The notes under the pieces: model-generated | What the model was told of the DNA's origin: nothing | The model's input: only the letters and a program-made list of their open reading frames with translations | The model's database searches: none | Made by a program: the position numbers and the translations under genes | Assembly: GCA_002436105.1 (NCBI GenBank) | Contig: DIXU01000018.1 | Coordinates: forward strand, 1 to 56,888 | Length of the DNA stretch: 56,888 nt | DNA from: Candidatus Aminicenantes bacterium UBA6072 | GTDB lineage: Bacteria; Acidobacteriota; Aminicenantia; UBA2199 | Direction of reading: 5' to 3' | Shown: positions 1-8,292 of the stretch, piece after piece | Position numbering within the stretch: the stretch's first letter is position 1 | Layout: each line of letters starts with the position of its first letter

Positions 1-36
1 AAGGGGTAGAGTGGTAAAGGGGTAGTATGATTATCA

Positions 37-56
37 GTGCTTGACTTTGTGACTTT
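37..56 (-). repeat. Dispersed 20-bp repeat, copy next to window start
   Basis: On the plus strand this reads GTGCTTGACTTTGTGACTTT. The identical 20-mer lies at 55999-56018, overlapping the stop codon of a Y1 transposase, and diverged copies in the opposite orientation lie near 5374 and 52764. It behaves like a small transposase-associated repeat. The neighbouring bases 1-30 are a GGGGTAG-type purine-rich repeat seen again at 19293-19330 and, inverted, near 52843-52865. Confidence 0.7.
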
Positions 57-118
57 GGAAAGAATGGGGACGGAAGCCAGCGGGGACGGAGGATTGATTA
101 TTTACTTTTCGCTGAAGC

Positions 119-562
119 CTAATGGCTGGTATAGATCTTGTTGACGATCTTCCAGCCCGCGGCGAAGCGCAGGAGCGAAAGGTAATCGGTATAGACGTGC
201 TTGTCGCCGACCAAAAATTTCACCTTGGCCACGGCCGCGTTGCCGGTGATGTCGATGAGCGGGAACTCCATGTTGATCAAATTCGCCGGCGGGAACTTGC
301 CGGCCGCCTTTTTCGCCTCGGTCATCTTGATCCAGTCGGCGATGGGCAGGATGGCCAGGGCGTCGTCCTTGATCCCCAGCAGGCGGAACTCGGGATGAAA
401 GCCCTTCCTGACCAGCTCCACGTCGCCGACGTTGCACAGCCCGTCGCGATAGGCGCTCAAAATGACCGCCTGGATGGCCGCCTCGTCTTCCCCTTCGGGC
501 GCGGCCCACATGAACCCGCAGCCCAGCAACATAACCAGCATGACTCCGGTGATTCTTTTCAT
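119..562 (-). CDS. Secreted lumazine-binding/NTF2-like protein
   Basis: A 147-residue protein with a clear signal peptide (MKRIT, a hydrophobic stretch, cleavage near AAPEG). The rest resembles the putative lumazine-binding / SnoaL-like NTF2 fold: a helical start (AAIQAVILSAYRDGL), a G-x-HPEF segment, then strands ending in a WKIVNKIY motif near the C terminus, which is typical of the family. Members are small binding or scaffold proteins and the substrate cannot be told from sequence. The start is fixed by an AGGAGG ribosome binding site five bases before the ATG. It lies 33 bp downstream of the S41 protease gene on the same strand and is probably co-transcribed with it. Confidence 0.7.
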   Translation of the reverse strand: MKRITGVMLVMLLGCGFMWAAPEGEDEAAIQAVILSAYRDGLCNVGDVELVRKGFHPEFRLLGIKDDALAILPIADWIKMTEAKKAAGKFPPANLINMEFPLIDITGNAAVAKVKFLVGDKHVYTDYLSLLRFAAGWKIVNKIYTSH

Positions 563-595
563 TCCATCCTCCTGGGGATCGATTTTTAATTCGAG

Positions 596-2395
596 CTACT
601 GTTCCAACTTCTTGAGCATTTCCCGGCCGTTGCGGTTGTTCGGGTCCAATTCCAGCGATTTGCGGTAGCTGGCGATCGCCTGCTCTTTCCGGCCGGCCTT
701 GGCCAGGGCCTCGCCCAGGCTGTCCCAGGCATTCCCTGAGCCCGGGAAAAGCTGAGTGTTCTTCTCGAACACGAAGAGGGCGGCGTCGATGCGGTTCTCC
801 TGCAGCAGCCGGTAGCCCAGAGCGTTGAAATCGCCCTCGTCAAACACCGGGCCGTTGCTCTCGCGCCCGGCCAGAAGCTCCTGGAGCTTTTTCTCCGCGG
901 CCGGGATACCGCCCTCGGCCAGGGCCTTGCCGAAGAGCTCGGCGGCGGAGCCCAGCCTGGCCTTGCGCAGCGCCAGCCTGGCCTGCTCGATCCGCGGTCG
1001 CTCCCAGGAGAACATGGGCTCGATGGTTTCGCCCTCTTTCATGCTCGCCTCGGCGCTTGCGACGTCGCCCAAACCGAGATAGGCTTGCGCCAGCGAGGAA
1101 TACGTGTCGGCGATTTCGGGAAAGTTCGCGCGGCAGGCGCGCAGCAGGCCGATGGTCTCGGCGTATTGCCGGCGTCCCAGGAGCTGAACCGCCTGCTGCA
1201 AGGCTTCTTCGGGGGCGAAGTAGTACGTGCCGCTTTTTGCCGTTAATTCGCGATTGAGCATGGCGATGGCCGCTTCGGCCCCATTGTCCTTCGCCAGTCG
1301 TGCATATTCATCCACCAATGATATTTTTACATCCACGAGGCTTTTCGCCTCATCCTGGAGCGCGGGAACGCCCTTTTCCAGGTACATCCTGGCGAATTCC
1401 AGCATCCGGTCGCGTCCGGCGGCGATATCGGCCGCGGTGTTGATGACGCGCAGGTCGGGCGGGATACCGACGCCGTCCCAGCAGACGCCTTCATGGTCCC
1501 GGCTTTCCTTGAAGGCCACCCAGAGGGTCCAGCCGTTGGGCATCCTTTCGGGAAACTGGGAGGAGAAAGCTCCTTCGGTGGTATCGCCCACCACCGTGAC
1601 ATGCGGCAGCACGCGCATGGCCATGGTGAAGCCTTCGGCGGCGCTGGCGCTGACCCGGTCCGTCAGCAGCACCGTGGGCCCGGTGAACTGCAGCGGCCCG
1701 CCCGGCTCGATGTGGCGGAAGCTTTCGGGCCAGAAATCGTCATGCTTCGGGCCATAACGGGTCCGGTCTGTTTCGAAGTGGCGCCGGCGGTCGGCAAAAC
1801 GGCCGGCCACGATCTCCACGGAACGGCCGGTGCCGCCCGGGTTGTTGCGTACGTCGACGATCATGACCCTGGCCTTGTGGAATTCAGCCATGACGGCGTC
1901 GATGGCCTGGGTGATCGGCCCCAGGCCGTCCTTCAGGTCGCCGATATTCAGGTAGCCGACCCCTTCGGCCAGCCAGCCGCTGCTGAAACTGCCGCCCAGG
2001 GCATCACTGAACTTGTTCTGCAGATATTTCGACTTCACCAGGTCCAGGGAAAAAGCATCGTTAATGAATCCCTCGTTGCGGCTGCCGCCGACGCGCCGTT
2101 TGCCGTCGGCCAGACATACGTGCGCGTCGTTCAAGTGGCCCAGCATGCCCAGCAGGATGTCCCACAATTCCTGGTCGGTCGTCGCTGCCGTGACCATGGG
2201 GCGATAGACGCGGTACAGGGCGTCCCAGTCGACGTGCTTGACCTGGAACTGGCCGTAATTGCGGTCGATGGTCTTCCAGACATGCTCGAAATTCAACACG
2301 GGGTCTTTGGCCGCGGCTTCCTGGCCGGCGATAAAACCCGGGGCAATCCATGACAATGTTAGAAATGCGGCGATAAAAAACGCTGTTTTTTTCAT
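596..2395 (-). CDS. Secreted S41-family peptidase with C-terminal TPR repeats
   Basis: A 599-residue exported protein with signal peptide MKKTAFFIAAFLTLSW, which I take as the true start although the frame is open 14 codons further. Residues about 35-120 look like the tricorn/C-terminal-processing-protease N-terminal helical domain (DRNYGQF, VDWDALY). Residues about 180-340 form the S41 core, with VDVRNNPGG and a nucleophile region SASAAEGF near residue 250, followed by VVGDTTEGAFS. From about 380 to the end there are helical repeats, the last a good TPR (AWDSLGEALAKAGRKEQAIA...LDPNN). S41 enzymes cleave peptides in the periplasm or outside the cell; the TPR part may bind partners. It is followed closely by the NTF2-like gene. 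Confidence 0.85.
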   Translation of the reverse strand: MKKTAFFIAAFLTLSWIAPGFIAGQEAAAKDPVLNFEHVWKTIDRNYGQFQVKHVDWDALYRVYRPMVTAATTDQELWDILLGMLGHLNDAHVCLADGKRRVGGSRNEGFINDAFSLDLVKSKYLQNKFSDALGGSFSSGWLAEGVGYLNIGDLKDGLGPITQAIDAVMAEFHKARVMIVDVRNNPGGTGRSVEIVAGRFADRRRHFETDRTRYGPKHDDFWPESFRHIEPGGPLQFTGPTVLLTDRVSASAAEGFTMAMRVLPHVTVVGDTTEGAFSSQFPERMPNGWTLWVAFKESRDHEGVCWDGVGIPPDLRVINTAADIAAGRDRMLEFARMYLEKGVPALQDEAKSLVDVKISLVDEYARLAKDNGAEAAIAMLNRELTAKSGTYYFAPEEALQQAVQLLGRRQYAETIGLLRACRANFPEIADTYSSLAQAYLGLGDVASAEASMKEGETIEPMFSWERPRIEQARLALRKARLGSAAELFGKALAEGGIPAAEKKLQELLAGRESNGPVFDEGDFNALGYRLLQENRIDAALFVFEKNTQLFPGSGNAWDSLGEALAKAGRKEQAIASYRKSLELDPNNRNGREMLKKLEQ

Positions 2396-2646
2396 GTAGC
2401 TTCTCTTCCTCCAAAAATGGTACGACAGCGAGCTCATGTTTGTTCCCGCTGCCGGAAATTTTTTTCAAATAGGCCGGAATGGAACGGAATAAATTCAATT
2501 TTCTGAATTTATCCCGGTGAAGACCGGGGCATCAGGGTCAACTATAGAGCACTACTTTTTTTATAATGCAAGTCAAAAATAAGCTGCAAAAAGGTTTTCC
2601 CAAAGATCGATCTGACAATTCAGGACTTGAACCCGATTCTCCCGCC

Positions 2647-3117
2647 CTATAAACCCCCGTCGTCCGGGAACATGATCTTCTTCGGGCGGCGCGGGTCCAC
2701 CAGCACCGGCAGCTTCGCTCCCTTCTGCAGCATGGCCAGCGAGAGCGGGTTCCAGCAGCGCCGGTCGGTGATGGTGTAGCGGTTGCGCCCGGGCGCCTCG
2801 ATCTCCAGTTGCAGCTCGATCTGCGGCATGTCGTTCACCGTGGTTCCGGTCGTGTCGGCGCTGAGGATGGTGGCGGTGCCCGGGATGCCGTTCTCCCGCA
2901 AGCAGGCCGCCTGATGCTTCTGGCGCTTCATGAAGGCCAGCATGGCGCCCATGATCATAAGCTGCAGGACGATCCAGACGATGCCGAACGTCCGCAGCGA
3001 CATGCTGTCGTCGCTGGCGCGGGCGCCGGGATCGAGGATGCCGATCACCAGCGTCACCACGCCCGGCGCCAGCAGCACCACCCACGTCCACCACCAGCCC
3101 TTGTTCAACACCCACAT
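2647..3117 (-). CDS. DUF3592-like membrane protein
   Basis: A 156-residue protein with two hydrophobic segments near the N terminus (residues about 10-27 and 45-63) and a soluble C-terminal part of about 80 residues. That part has the DUF3592 pattern: GTATILSADTTG, an alternating strand ending in a short aromatic segment, a turn, then a KGAKLPVLVDPRRPKKI segment. Function in this family is unknown. The gene sits 22 bp after the next membrane protein gene in the same direction, so the pair is probably one transcript. Confidence 0.6.
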   Translation of the reverse strand: MWVLNKGWWWTWVVLLAPGVVTLVIGILDPGARASDDSMSLRTFGIVWIVLQLMIMGAMLAFMKRQKHQAACLRENGIPGTATILSADTTGTTVNDMPQIELQLEIEAPGRNRYTITDRRCWNPLSLAMLQKGAKLPVLVDPRRPKKIMFPDDGGL

Positions 3118-3139
3118 CGCGTCCTCCTGCGGCGGCGGG

Positions 3140-3706
3140 TCAAGCCGCGTCCTTTGCGGGCCGATCCTGCGCCGAGCGGCGGAACAGCAGGCCCGACACG
3201 ACGAACAGCATGGCGAAGAACGCGTTCAGGGCCAGCACGCCCGCAAACCCGGGAGGATCCTGCAGGGCGCGCGCCAGGGACTTGCCGATGACCAGCGCGA
3301 CCACCGGGACCAGCAACTGGGCGAAGGCCGTCGCGAACAGGGCCCAGGCCATGCCCCGCGGCCGGAAGCGCGCGATGCCCACGCCGATGATGCCGATGAA
3401 AACCACCAGAAAGTACAGCGCGTTGACGGGATTGTCCTCGCTGCCGATGATGCCCACGGCCAAATTGATCCAGACCAGCAGGAGCGCCGCCGCCACCGCC
3501 ACGCCCACGGCGGCCCGGTAGGCGACATTGCCCCCCTTGCGCGCGATCAGCTCATACGTGAGACCGCTGCCGAACAGCAGCGCGCCGGCGACTACGAAAT
3601 CGAACAGATCCCAGTCCATGTCGTCAGTGAACTGCATCGCCGCCAGGGGAACCAGCAGAATGAACCCCGTCACGAGCGCGATGCGCATGATGCTTTTATT
3701 CTTCAT
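3140..3706 (-). CDS. Conserved membrane protein of unknown function, about six membrane segments
   Basis: A 188-residue, very hydrophobic protein with about six predicted transmembrane helices: IALVTGFILLVPLAAM, FDFVVAGALLFGSGL, VGVAVAAALLLVWINL, ALYFLVVFIGIIGVG, AWALFATAFAQLLVPVVALV and FAMLFVVSGLLF. I do not recognise a catalytic motif and give no function. The start is chosen at the ATG with AAGGAG eight bases upstream; the frame is open 24 codons further but without such a site. It is followed by the DUF3592-like gene. Confidence 0.6.
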   Translation of the reverse strand: MKNKSIMRIALVTGFILLVPLAAMQFTDDMDWDLFDFVVAGALLFGSGLTYELIARKGGNVAYRAAVGVAVAAALLLVWINLAVGIIGSEDNPVNALYFLVVFIGIIGVGIARFRPRGMAWALFATAFAQLLVPVVALVIGKSLARALQDPPGFAGVLALNAFFAMLFVVSGLLFRRSAQDRPAKDAA

Positions 3707-4074
3707 CAAGTTCTCCTTGAAAACATCCCCGGCCGTCCCAGCGAACATCCAAGAGCAGAGTATCACACAATTCCCCATAGCAAAAGACCCTTCTCGCTAA
3801 CAAGGAAAAGTGCCTGAGCGGTGGATCCGGAAGCGCAGGATGAAAATGACCTGCTGCCCTCCCACGGCGGCTGCCGCCAGCCGAAGAGTTTCCAGAGCGA
3901 GCTGCCCGCGCGCGAAGCGACATCCATGGGGCCGGGATTTGACAAGCGCTCGACGATCATGTATGATCCAGGCACATGGTCCTTGTTTTTTAAAGCTTCT
4001 TCTGTCTGCAGCGCCTGATCCCACGTCGGGCGTCATCCATTCCATCCAACCCAAACAGCAAAGGAGCAACGAAA
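3707..4074. other. Divergent intergenic region upstream of rsgA
   Basis: This 368-bp gap separates the membrane protein gene (minus strand) from rsgA (plus strand). It holds the rsgA promoter at 3939-3967 and the rsgA ribosome binding site AAGGAG at 4061-4066. I see no protein gene, RNA gene or strong repeat in the rest. Confidence 0.6.
3939..3967 (+). promoter_or_regulatory. Sigma70-type promoter for rsgA
   Basis: A TTGACA -35 box and TATGAT -10 box are separated by exactly 17 bp. The predicted transcript starts near 3974, about 100 bases before the rsgA start codon. Confidence 0.7.
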
Positions 4075-5163
4075 TTGAACGAACAAGAGACAAGGATCCG
4101 ATTGAACGAGCTGGGATTCGACGACTGGTTCGCCGCGCGCCTCGACGGGACGCTGGCGGGGACCCACTCCCTGGCGCGCGTCTCGGCGGTCGACCGCGGC
4201 GCTTATCTCATGGTCAATGAAGCCGGCAGCCTCACGGCCGAGCTGGCGGGCAAGTTCCGCTTCAATGCCGGGTCGCCCGCCGACCTGCCCTGCGTGGGCG
4301 ATTGGGCGTATGTTCAGTACCACAACCAGGGAACCCTGGCCGTCATCCACGGGGTCCTGCCGAGAAGGACATTCCTGCGCCGCAAATCGGCGGGCAGGGA
4401 CGTGGACTTCCAGATGATCGCGGCGAACATCGATACCGCCTTCATCGTCCAGTCATGCCACTATGATTTCAACCTGCACCGGCTGGACCGCTACCTGGTG
4501 ATGGCGAATGAGGGGCATATCGAACCGGTCCTGATCCTGACCAAGACCGACCTGGTCAGCCCGGAAGAACTGGAGAAGACGGTCGCGGCCATCCGCCGGG
4601 CCGGCATCACGGCCGGGATCCTGGCATTGAGCAACGCCACCGGCGCCGGGCTGGACGAGTTCCGGCGGCTCATGGCCCCGGGCAGGACATACTGCCTGCT
4701 GGGATCGTCGGGCGTGGGCAAGACCACGCTGATCAACCGCCTGCTTGGCCGCGAGGCGTTCGCGACCAGGGCCACCAGCCACCATACCGGGGAAGGAACA
4801 CACGCCACCTCCCGCCGCCAGCTGATCGTCCTCGAGCAGGGGGCGCTGCTGGTCGACACCCCGGGCATGAGGGAGCTGGGCATCCTGGGAGCGGACGCGG
4901 GCCTGGATGACAGCTTCGCGGAGATACTCGACCTCTCCCGGGGCTGCCGTTTTGCCGACTGCAGCCACAGCGGGGAGCCGGGCTGCGCCGTGCGGGCGGC
5001 GATCGAGGGCGGGGGGCTGGACGCGGACCGCTATGCGAGCTATGTCAAGCTGAAAAAGGAGTCGGAGCATCACGAGATGTCCTTCGTGGAAAAGCGGAAG
5101 AAGGACAGGGACTTCGGCAAGTTCATCAAGACGGCAAAGAAGCAGCTGAAAGGCAGGAAATAA
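4075..5163 (+). CDS. rsgA: Ribosome small-subunit-dependent GTPase A
   Basis: A 362-residue circularly permuted GTPase that helps late maturation of the 30S subunit. Seen in order: an OB-fold N-terminal part with the VGDWAYV segment, TKTD (G4) near residue 160, the P-loop GSSGVGKTT at 210-218 (G1 after G4 shows the permutation), the THATSRRQ switch region, DTPGMRELG (G3), and a C-terminal zinc-binding segment with the CRFADC, SH and GC ligands. The start is TTG with AAGGAG eight bases upstream; no better ATG exists nearby. The C terminus is lysine-rich (KKDRDFGKF...KKQLKGRK), as usual for contact with rRNA. It is a single gene with its own promoter. Confidence 0.95.
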   Translation: MNEQETRIRLNELGFDDWFAARLDGTLAGTHSLARVSAVDRGAYLMVNEAGSLTAELAGKFRFNAGSPADLPCVGDWAYVQYHNQGTLAVIHGVLPRRTFLRRKSAGRDVDFQMIAANIDTAFIVQSCHYDFNLHRLDRYLVMANEGHIEPVLILTKTDLVSPEELEKTVAAIRRAGITAGILALSNATGAGLDEFRRLMAPGRTYCLLGSSGVGKTTLINRLLGREAFATRATSHHTGEGTHATSRRQLIVLEQGALLVDTPGMRELGILGADAGLDDSFAEILDLSRGCRFADCSHSGEPGCAVRAAIEGGGLDADRYASYVKLKKESEHHEMSFVEKRKKDRDFGKFIKTAKKQLKGRK

Positions 5164-5544
5164 CGGGGGAATCATGCATTCGGGAAACGATCCTCCCCGG
5201 CCGCGCTTGTTTTCTCCCCTGCCCGCTCCCCCGCCTTATTGATCTGTAACCGCCTCGACGGCTTTCCTTTCCCCGGGATACATCGGGAGGTATGGCGGAT
5301 ACCCGCTGGAATATGCGCGGCGATGACCGTCCCAGGGCCAATTGCCGGAATGCAGGACCCGTCACCTCGGTTCCAAAGTCACAGAGTCAGGCTCTGTCCC
5401 CGGGCCTCCCCCTCCCCGTCTGTCTCAGGCCAAGGCTGCCGGCAGGCGCTTGTCATATTCCCAAGATTCATTCCCCGGCTTTCAACTCACCGGGGCGAGG
5501 CGGAGGGACGGGGGCGAGGCCCGCCGCCCCCTCGGGAACCCACA
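5164..5544. other. Gene-free spacer with a diverged repeat copy
   Basis: A 381-bp gap between the convergent rsgA and CARDB genes. Bases 5374-5401 resemble the repeat seen at 37-56 and 55999-56018 (CAAAGTCACAGAGTCAGG followed by a CTGTCCCC run). No supported gene or clear terminator is visible. Confidence 0.5.
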
Positions 5545-6384
5545 TCAGCGGTGGGTAAGCGGCAGCACGCCGCAGCTCAAGTTTCGCGTCAGCTGGTTGT
5601 TGGCCTCATTCTCGTCGACCACATCGCCGACATCGACGATCACCGCCTTTACCGTGTGCGGGCCGGCGCCGATGAGCGGCCTGGCGGAGCCGGGGCCCCA
5701 GAGAAAGGGCAGGGAACCGCCGGCCGGCTGCAGCGCGCAGCCCGGATCGGCCCACCACAGGCCGCCGCCGCCGCGCGCCTCGCCGTCGATCCAGATCTGC
5801 AGCGCCAGCCCGGTCTCATGGCCGTAGGCGGCGTCCGGCAGGGCTCCGGTTCCGACGTTGCGCAGGGTGATCTCCAGGTTGCAGTCCCTGACGGTCCGGC
5901 CGTCCACGGTCCGTGTCGTCGGCACGAAGCGGATTTCGCTGACGGTCAGGTCGGGCTTTCGCGGGGCGGCGGCGCACGGCCTGCGCAGGACGGTGAGCTG
6001 GTTGTTGCCCTCGTCAGCCTCGCGGATGTCGTTGGTGGCGTCCGCCTTGACGGTGACCTTCACGGTACGCCGGATCACGAAAGTGGTCACATAGTACGCG
6101 CTGCCGCCGGCCGGGGTCAGGTCACCGGAGGTCGGCCGGCCGAGATCGATGTAACCGGCCAGGGCGCCGGCCATTTTCACGCTGGCAAGCGCCTTCCATT
6201 TGGCCGGCAGCGGGACATTGCCGCGGTTGACGATTTGAAAGGCCAGAAGCCCGCCGGGGGGCACGCAGGTGATCGACGTCACCAGCAGGTCGGGTAAGGC
6301 TTGGGCGGGAACGACCACCGGCGCGGCGAGCAGCAGGGCGGCCAGTGCCAACCCGCCAAGCATTTTCCGATTTTTCATTTGCAA
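5545..6384 (-). CDS. Secreted protein with two CARDB adhesion-type domains
   Basis: A 279-residue protein with a signal peptide (MQMKNRKMLGGLALAALLLA, cleavage near AQA). Two CARDB/Ig-like modules follow. The first starts at LPDLLVTSITC and ends IREADEGNNQL; the second starts at PDLTVSEIRF and ends VVDENEANNQL. The repeated E-x-N-E-x-NNQL ending is the hallmark of CARDB domains, which are cell-surface or secreted beta-sandwich modules often used for binding. No catalytic domain is present. The RBS AGGAGG precedes the ATG. It stands alone between rsgA (convergent) and the phospholipase D gene. Confidence 0.8.
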   Translation of the reverse strand: MQMKNRKMLGGLALAALLLAAPVVVPAQALPDLLVTSITCVPPGGLLAFQIVNRGNVPLPAKWKALASVKMAGALAGYIDLGRPTSGDLTPAGGSAYYVTTFVIRRTVKVTVKADATNDIREADEGNNQLTVLRRPCAAAPRKPDLTVSEIRFVPTTRTVDGRTVRDCNLEITLRNVGTGALPDAAYGHETGLALQIWIDGEARGGGGLWWADPGCALQPAGGSLPFLWGPGSARPLIGAGPHTVKAVIVDVGDVVDENEANNQLTRNLSCGVLPLTHR

Positions 6385-6501
6385 TTCCTCCTGGAAGATA
6401 CCGGCGCTCCGCGGCTCCCGGCACTCTGATCGATGAATACGCCGGCGCCGCGATTTATCTCACTCCTCGCCGCTCAGCCAAGGACCCGCTGGGGACGATA
6501 C

Positions 6502-7956
6502 TCATTTGGGGCGGGGACGGCGGCGCAGGCGCAGTCCGCGGACCAGCAGGGTGACGGCGATCCAGGCGCCCGCCGCGGCGAGCGGATAGGCGACCAGGCG
6601 CGGGAACAGGGCGAAGCCGGCCGCGAGCGCCAGCAGCAGCAGGCCGCCCAGCACCATGGTGCGCGACTCGATCGCCTCCAGCGCGCGCCGGTCGGCGAAG
6701 GCCGCGCCGATGGCGTTGCCGATGCGGATGGCCCCGGCGGCGGTCCGGCTCACGCCGCCGCCGCCGCGTACCGCGCGGCGCCCGCAGCCGTCACCGCCCG
6801 GCGCGCACATGCGCCGCCGCCGGCCCAGGACGATCTCGGTCGCGTTCTCCAGGTCGCGCCGGTACGCCTCCTCCATGGTCCGGGCGAAGGCCTCGTCCTC
6901 GATCACCGCGTCCAGCTCGCAGTTGCCCAGCCAGCTGCTGATGTTGAGGTTGGTCGAGCCCACCCGCGTCCAGCGGCCGTCGACCACGGCGGTCTTGGCA
7001 TGCAGCATGGTGCCGTTCCACTCGTAGATCCTCACCCCGGCCTCCAGCAGCGCGCGGTAGCCGGCCCGCGACAGGGTCTTGACCAGCGGCAGGTCCGAGG
7101 CCCCGGGCACGAGCAGGCGCACGTCCACTCCGTCCCGCGCCGCGGCGCGCAGCGTCTGCACGTAGGCGGCGAACCCGGCGTAATAGGCGTCGCTCAGCCA
7201 GACCCGCCGGCGCGCCAGCGCGGTCACGAGCAGGTCCAGGCGCAGCATGCCGGAGGTGGCCGGCACGCTCGCCACCACCCGCATGCTCACTTCGCCGGCG
7301 CGCTCCGGGACGGGAACGTCCAGGGCATCATCGGGCAGGGGCGGGCCGGCCATGGCCCAGACGCCGGCGAACGCCGCCTCCACGTCGCGGACCGCGGGCC
7401 CGCGCAACCCGATGCCCGTGTCGCGCCAGGGTTCCCGCCCCTTCTCGGGGATGCCCTCCCAGGGGCGGCCGATGCACAGCCCGGTGACGAAGGCGACGCG
7501 GCCGTCCACGGCGAGCATCTTGCGGTGGTCGCGCGACAGCCAGCCCAGGGGACGGTCGAGGCGCAGCGGGTTGAAGCAGCGCACCTCGACCCCGCCGGCG
7601 CGCAGGCGCTGCCAGAAGCGCCGCGACGCCCGGCCCAGGCACCCCAGCCAGTCGTAGAGGACGCGCACGCGCACGCCGGCGGCGGCGCGCTCCAGCAGGG
7701 CGTCGGCGAAGCGGCGCCCGGTCGCGTCGTCATGGATGATGTAGTTCTCGAGGTGGACGTGGTGCCCGGCGCCGCGGATGGCGTCGAGCCAGGCCGGGTA
7801 GTTCCGGGCGGCGTCGAGCAGCAGCTGGACGTCGTTGCCCTCCACCAGCGGCGCGCCGGCGGCGCGCGAGAAGGCCTGGTCGGCGATCTCCCTCAGCCCG
7901 GCGGTGGAGGCGGCGCCGGCGGGCATGCCGGCGGGCAGGCGGGTCGCGGCTTTCAT
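6502..7956 (-). CDS. Phospholipase D-family cardiolipin synthase
   Basis: A 484-residue PLD-superfamily protein with two HKD motifs: HRKMLAVD near residue 144 and HAKTAVVD near residue 318, the second followed by the usual GSTNLN. The IIHDDATGRRFADAL segment before the first motif matches cardiolipin synthases, which condense two phosphatidylglycerols in the inner membrane. Unlike ClsA there is no N-terminal membrane anchor; instead two hydrophobic helices lie at the C terminus (TMVLGGLLLLALAAGFALF and the following segment) before a basic tail. This is closer to ClsB-like proteins. The end product was not determined from sequence, so the symbol is left blank. Confidence 0.85.
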   Translation of the reverse strand: MKAATRLPAGMPAGAASTAGLREIADQAFSRAAGAPLVEGNDVQLLLDAARNYPAWLDAIRGAGHHVHLENYIIHDDATGRRFADALLERAAAGVRVRVLYDWLGCLGRASRRFWQRLRAGGVEVRCFNPLRLDRPLGWLSRDHRKMLAVDGRVAFVTGLCIGRPWEGIPEKGREPWRDTGIGLRGPAVRDVEAAFAGVWAMAGPPLPDDALDVPVPERAGEVSMRVVASVPATSGMLRLDLLVTALARRRVWLSDAYYAGFAAYVQTLRAAARDGVDVRLLVPGASDLPLVKTLSRAGYRALLEAGVRIYEWNGTMLHAKTAVVDGRWTRVGSTNLNISSWLGNCELDAVIEDEAFARTMEEAYRRDLENATEIVLGRRRRMCAPGGDGCGRRAVRGGGGVSRTAAGAIRIGNAIGAAFADRRALEAIESRTMVLGGLLLLALAAGFALFPRLVAYPLAAAGAWIAVTLLVRGLRLRRRPRPK

Positions 7957-8292
7957 GATGAGGAAATTCTATCTCCCGGCCCCGGGCAAGTCAACGAACG
8001 GGGCCGCTGCATGCTTTTTTGTACACGCCATCCATTCTTCAGGCCAACCCGGGCGGCATGGCGATCCAACTCCACCCTTCGTGATCGATTGACCCCCATC
8101 CGGCAACCGCTCCGGCCTTGACATTATCGGGCATGAAAATGAAACCGGTTCTTCCCGTTCTCAGGATGATGCTGTTACCTGCCATTCTGCTGGCCGCATG
8201 CTTACTGCCCGCCGGGTACCCTATCGCCTCGTTCCCGGTCCTTGGTAACGAGCCTTAAGGACGGTGCCGGCAAGGCGGGGTCCGGGCCGCGA
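7957..8292. other. Spacer with a possible mini-lipoprotein frame
   Basis: A 336-bp gap between the phospholipase D gene and the 3' end of the DUF294 gene. Apart from the short lipoprotein-like frame at 8133-8258 I see no gene, repeat or terminator. Confidence 0.5.
8133..8258 (+). CDS. Possible 41-residue lipoprotein or remnant
   Basis: A short frame encodes MKMKPVLPV, then a hydrophobic stretch, then a lipobox LLAAC with Cys at residue 23, leaving a mature tail of only 18-19 residues ending in NEP. The signal peptide is convincing as sequence, but there is no good ribosome binding site before the ATG and no partner gene on this strand. It could be a small lipoprotein, the 5' remnant of a lost lipoprotein gene, or chance. 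Confidence 0.3.
   Translation: MKMKPVLPVLRMMLLPAILLAACLLPAGYPIASFPVLGNEP

Noticed and set aside
2619..2637. T-arm-like sequence of a tRNA on the minus strand (stem TCGGG/CCTGA, loop TTCAAGT)
   Set aside because: The D-arm and anticodon arm would fall inside the DUF3592-like gene and do not fold, and no CCA or acceptor stem is present. Probably chance.
5239..6297. Open frame on the plus strand across the rsgA-CARDB spacer
   Set aside because: Antisense to the CARDB gene; proline/arginine-rich noise with no ribosome binding site.
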